Origin: Mycobacterium sp. SMC-2
Lineage (GTDB): Bacteria > Actinomycetota > Actinomycetes > Mycobacteriales > Mycobacteriaceae
Reading direction: 5' to 3'
Assembly: GCF_025263485.1 (NCBI RefSeq)
Contig: NZ_CP079863.1
Coordinates: 2,666,001 to 2,730,000 of the forward strand
Length of the DNA stretch: 64,000 nucleotides
Part shown: positions 62,814 through 64,000 of the stretch, piece by piece
Layout: every line of letters begins with the position of its first letter
Position numbering within the stretch: the stretch's first letter is position 1
Notes under the pieces: generated by a model
The model's database searches: none
Told to the model about the DNA's origin: nothing
The model's input: the letters and a program-made list of their open reading frames with translations, nothing else
Made by a program: the position numbers and the translations under genes

Positions 62814-63406
62814 AAACACCACAGTCGCCCCGTATCTCGCTCACCGGCAAGTTGATCATCGTGGCCACGGTGGTCAGCGGCTTGTTTGGCTCGATCCTCG
62901 ATCGGGCCCTTGTTGCGACTCCCGCGTGGCGCGATCTCGGCGTACGGGCATGGGCCGACTTCAGTCGCCACGCTGATCTGCGCGCCGGCCTTGTTGTCTA
63001 TCCGATAGGCGCGATCCTTTGCTGGGCATTGGTTTTCGCCGCGGCATTGTCCTGCCGCCTGGATGGGTCCGCGCCAGGGCAGGCCGGACTGCCGATCTAT
63101 CTGGCCGCCTTGGGCGCGCTTGGCGCGATTGTCACCACCGTCGTCGCGGCGCCGGTGATGATGCACGTGGGCCAGCTCAGCGACACCGATACCGCCGCCC
63201 TGCATGATGCCTTCGAAACCTTCACCGTTTGGGGTGTCTACGTGCGCGGTTTCTGTTTCGCAGCGATCTTCGTATGCTTGGTGTGGGCGTTAGTCAACTA
63301 TTTCCGGTACCAGCCAGCGCTGCGGATGCCGCGCAGCCACGCCGAGCTTTTGCCGGTCACGGCTGCGGGTCAGGATGCCGATGCGACCATCGGAACACAG
63401 CCGTGA
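62810..63406 (+). CDS. four-helix membrane protein of the TetR operon
   Basis: A 198-residue integral membrane protein with four hydrophobic helices (about residues 14-34, 58-82, 92-118, 142-165) and conserved polar pieces GSILDRALVATPAWRDLG and ALHDAFETFTVWGVYVRGF. It loosely resembles DUF1772-type membrane proteins, but that is uncertain. Start at the ATG at 62810, overlapping the TetR stop (ATGA); an ATG three codons upstream also fits. Probably regulated with the following methyltransferase. Confidence 0.72.
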   Translation: MKTPQSPRISLTGKLIIVATVVSGLFGSILDRALVATPAWRDLGVRAWADFSRHADLRAGLVVYPIGAILCWALVFAAALSCRLDGSAPGQAGLPIYLAALGALGAIVTTVVAAPVMMHVGQLSDTDTAALHDAFETFTVWGVYVRGFCFAAIFVCLVWALVNYFRYQPALRMPRSHAELLPVTAAGQDADATIGTQP

Positions 63407-63449
63407 TGCGCGAATTTATAACCACCACATAGCAATCCGGGGAGTCTCG

Positions 63450-64000
63450 ATGATGATGCTCTTGCGTCGGCGCACGAGGGAAAGCGTGCGCTGGTATCAG
63501 GTGGTCTACCGGCTGGCCTATCGCCTAGGCCTGATCATCTGGCAGCGGGGCGGTCCGCCGGATGAGCTCGTCAGCATGATTGAAGGCTCCGCAAAGCTGG
63601 AACCGGGCCGCGCCCTCGACATCGGCTGCGGCACCGGCACCGACACCATCTATCTGGCCACGCACGGCTGGCAGGTCACGGCCGTCGACATGGTGCCTAA
63701 GGCGCTGGCCGCCGCGCGGCGCAAGTCCGCAGCCGCGGGAGTCGCGCCGCGCTTTGTCCAGGGCGATGTCACCCGACTGCACGACCTGGGAATAGGCGGC
63801 GGCTACACCCTGCTGCTGGACTTCGGCTGCTTTCACACCCTGCCCGAAGACCGCCGTTGCGCCTACGTCACCAGCATCTCCCGTGTCGCCGCACCCGGTG
63901 CCACCCTGCTGCTGTGGGGCTTCAAGCGGCCGCCCCCAACGGCCCCCATGCACGCCGGAATGACGCTCGACGAGGTTCGCCAACGCTTCGGCGAGACCGG
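63450..64000 (+). CDS. SAM-dependent methyltransferase, 3' part outside window
   Basis: The first ~183 residues of a class I methyltransferase. Motif I is RALDIGCGTGTDTIYLATHG, followed by VTAVDMVPKALAAARRK (acidic residue of motif II), FVQGDVTRLHDLGIGGG and LLLDFGCFHTLPEDRR. The frame is open to the right edge of the window. The start is an ATG at 63450 after GGGGAG. It is the third gene of the TetR operon. Thiopurine- or tellurite-type methyltransferases have this arrangement, but the substrate is unknown. Confidence 0.85.
   Translation, partial: MMMLLRRRTRESVRWYQVVYRLAYRLGLIIWQRGGPPDELVSMIEGSAKLEPGRALDIGCGTGTDTIYLATHGWQVTAVDMVPKALAAARRKSAAAGVAPRFVQGDVTRLHDLGIGGGYTLLLDFGCFHTLPEDRRCAYVTSISRVAAPGATLLLWGFKRPPPTAPMHAGMTLDEVRQRFGET

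Overview
The window is high-GC actinobacterial DNA from a Mycobacterium that is not M. tuberculosis. The first ~38.8 kb follow, in reverse orientation, the M. tuberculosis order sthA-Rv2712c-ideR-sigB-Rv2709...sigA-ppgK-suhB-cei-Rv2699c...dut...ceoC/ceoB-Rv2690c-Rv2689c-dxs1-Rv2681...hemE-hemY-hemQ-Rv2675c-msrB-aftC-Rv2672-ribD-Rv2670c-Rv2669-Rv2668-clpC2. Gene identities come from reading the proteins and from recalled family features. No database search was run. The many small exported DUF732-type proteins and the accessory genes suggest a slow-growing non-tuberculous mycobacterium, but the species cannot be fixed from sequence alone.

1-22.9 kb is core: the iron regulator IdeR, the sigma factors SigB and SigA, polyphosphate glucokinase, an inositol monophosphatase, the envelope protein Cei, dUTPase, the two RCK potassium-uptake proteins CeoB/CeoC, an APC permease, an RNA m5U methyltransferase, a cation/proton antiporter behind a structured leader, and dxs. 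A 1118-bp IS481-type element (copy 1) sits exactly in the dxs stop codon. 24-38.8 kb resumes the core: RNase D, EchA15, the hemE-hemY-hemQ-methyltransferase operon, MsrB, AftC, a lipoprotein hydrolase homologue without its serine, the RibD-like reductase, a deleted ZapE/AFG1 ATPase gene, a GNAT and ClpC2. A one-gene insertion bounded by inverted repeats and carrying an AbiEi-like plus Vsr/DUF559-like protein lies between the methyltransferase and msrB.

38.9-48.2 kb is accessory and repeatedly remodelled: several DUF732 secreted proteins (intact and broken), an AGCS symporter, a CDF metal transporter, IS copy 2 (again exactly in a stop codon), a lipoprotein and a DUF1023 hydrolase. 48.2-51.2 kb holds a 990-residue membrane patatin. 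52.5-59.0 kb is a catabolic cluster of three related amidohydrolases, an SDR and an acetoacetate-decarboxylase-fold protein beside an IclR-type regulator. 59-64 kb holds small exported or membrane proteins, four tRNA genes (Val-GAC, Cys, Gly on minus; Val-CAC on plus) and a TetR-membrane protein-methyltransferase operon cut by the window end.

The most notable observations are: (i) an IS that uses CTAG stop codons as targets, leaves the host genes intact and takes its own stop codon from the target, with a hairpin over its ribosome-binding site; (ii) twin palindromic operators covering both promoter boxes of a leaderless clpC2; (iii) the inverted-repeat-bounded AbiEi/Vsr-like gene; (iv) a duplicated translation-initiation signal forming a 19-codon leader ORF coupled to ceoC; (v) a structured leader before the antiporter; (vi) a perfect CRP-type site between cei and the DUF4193 gene.
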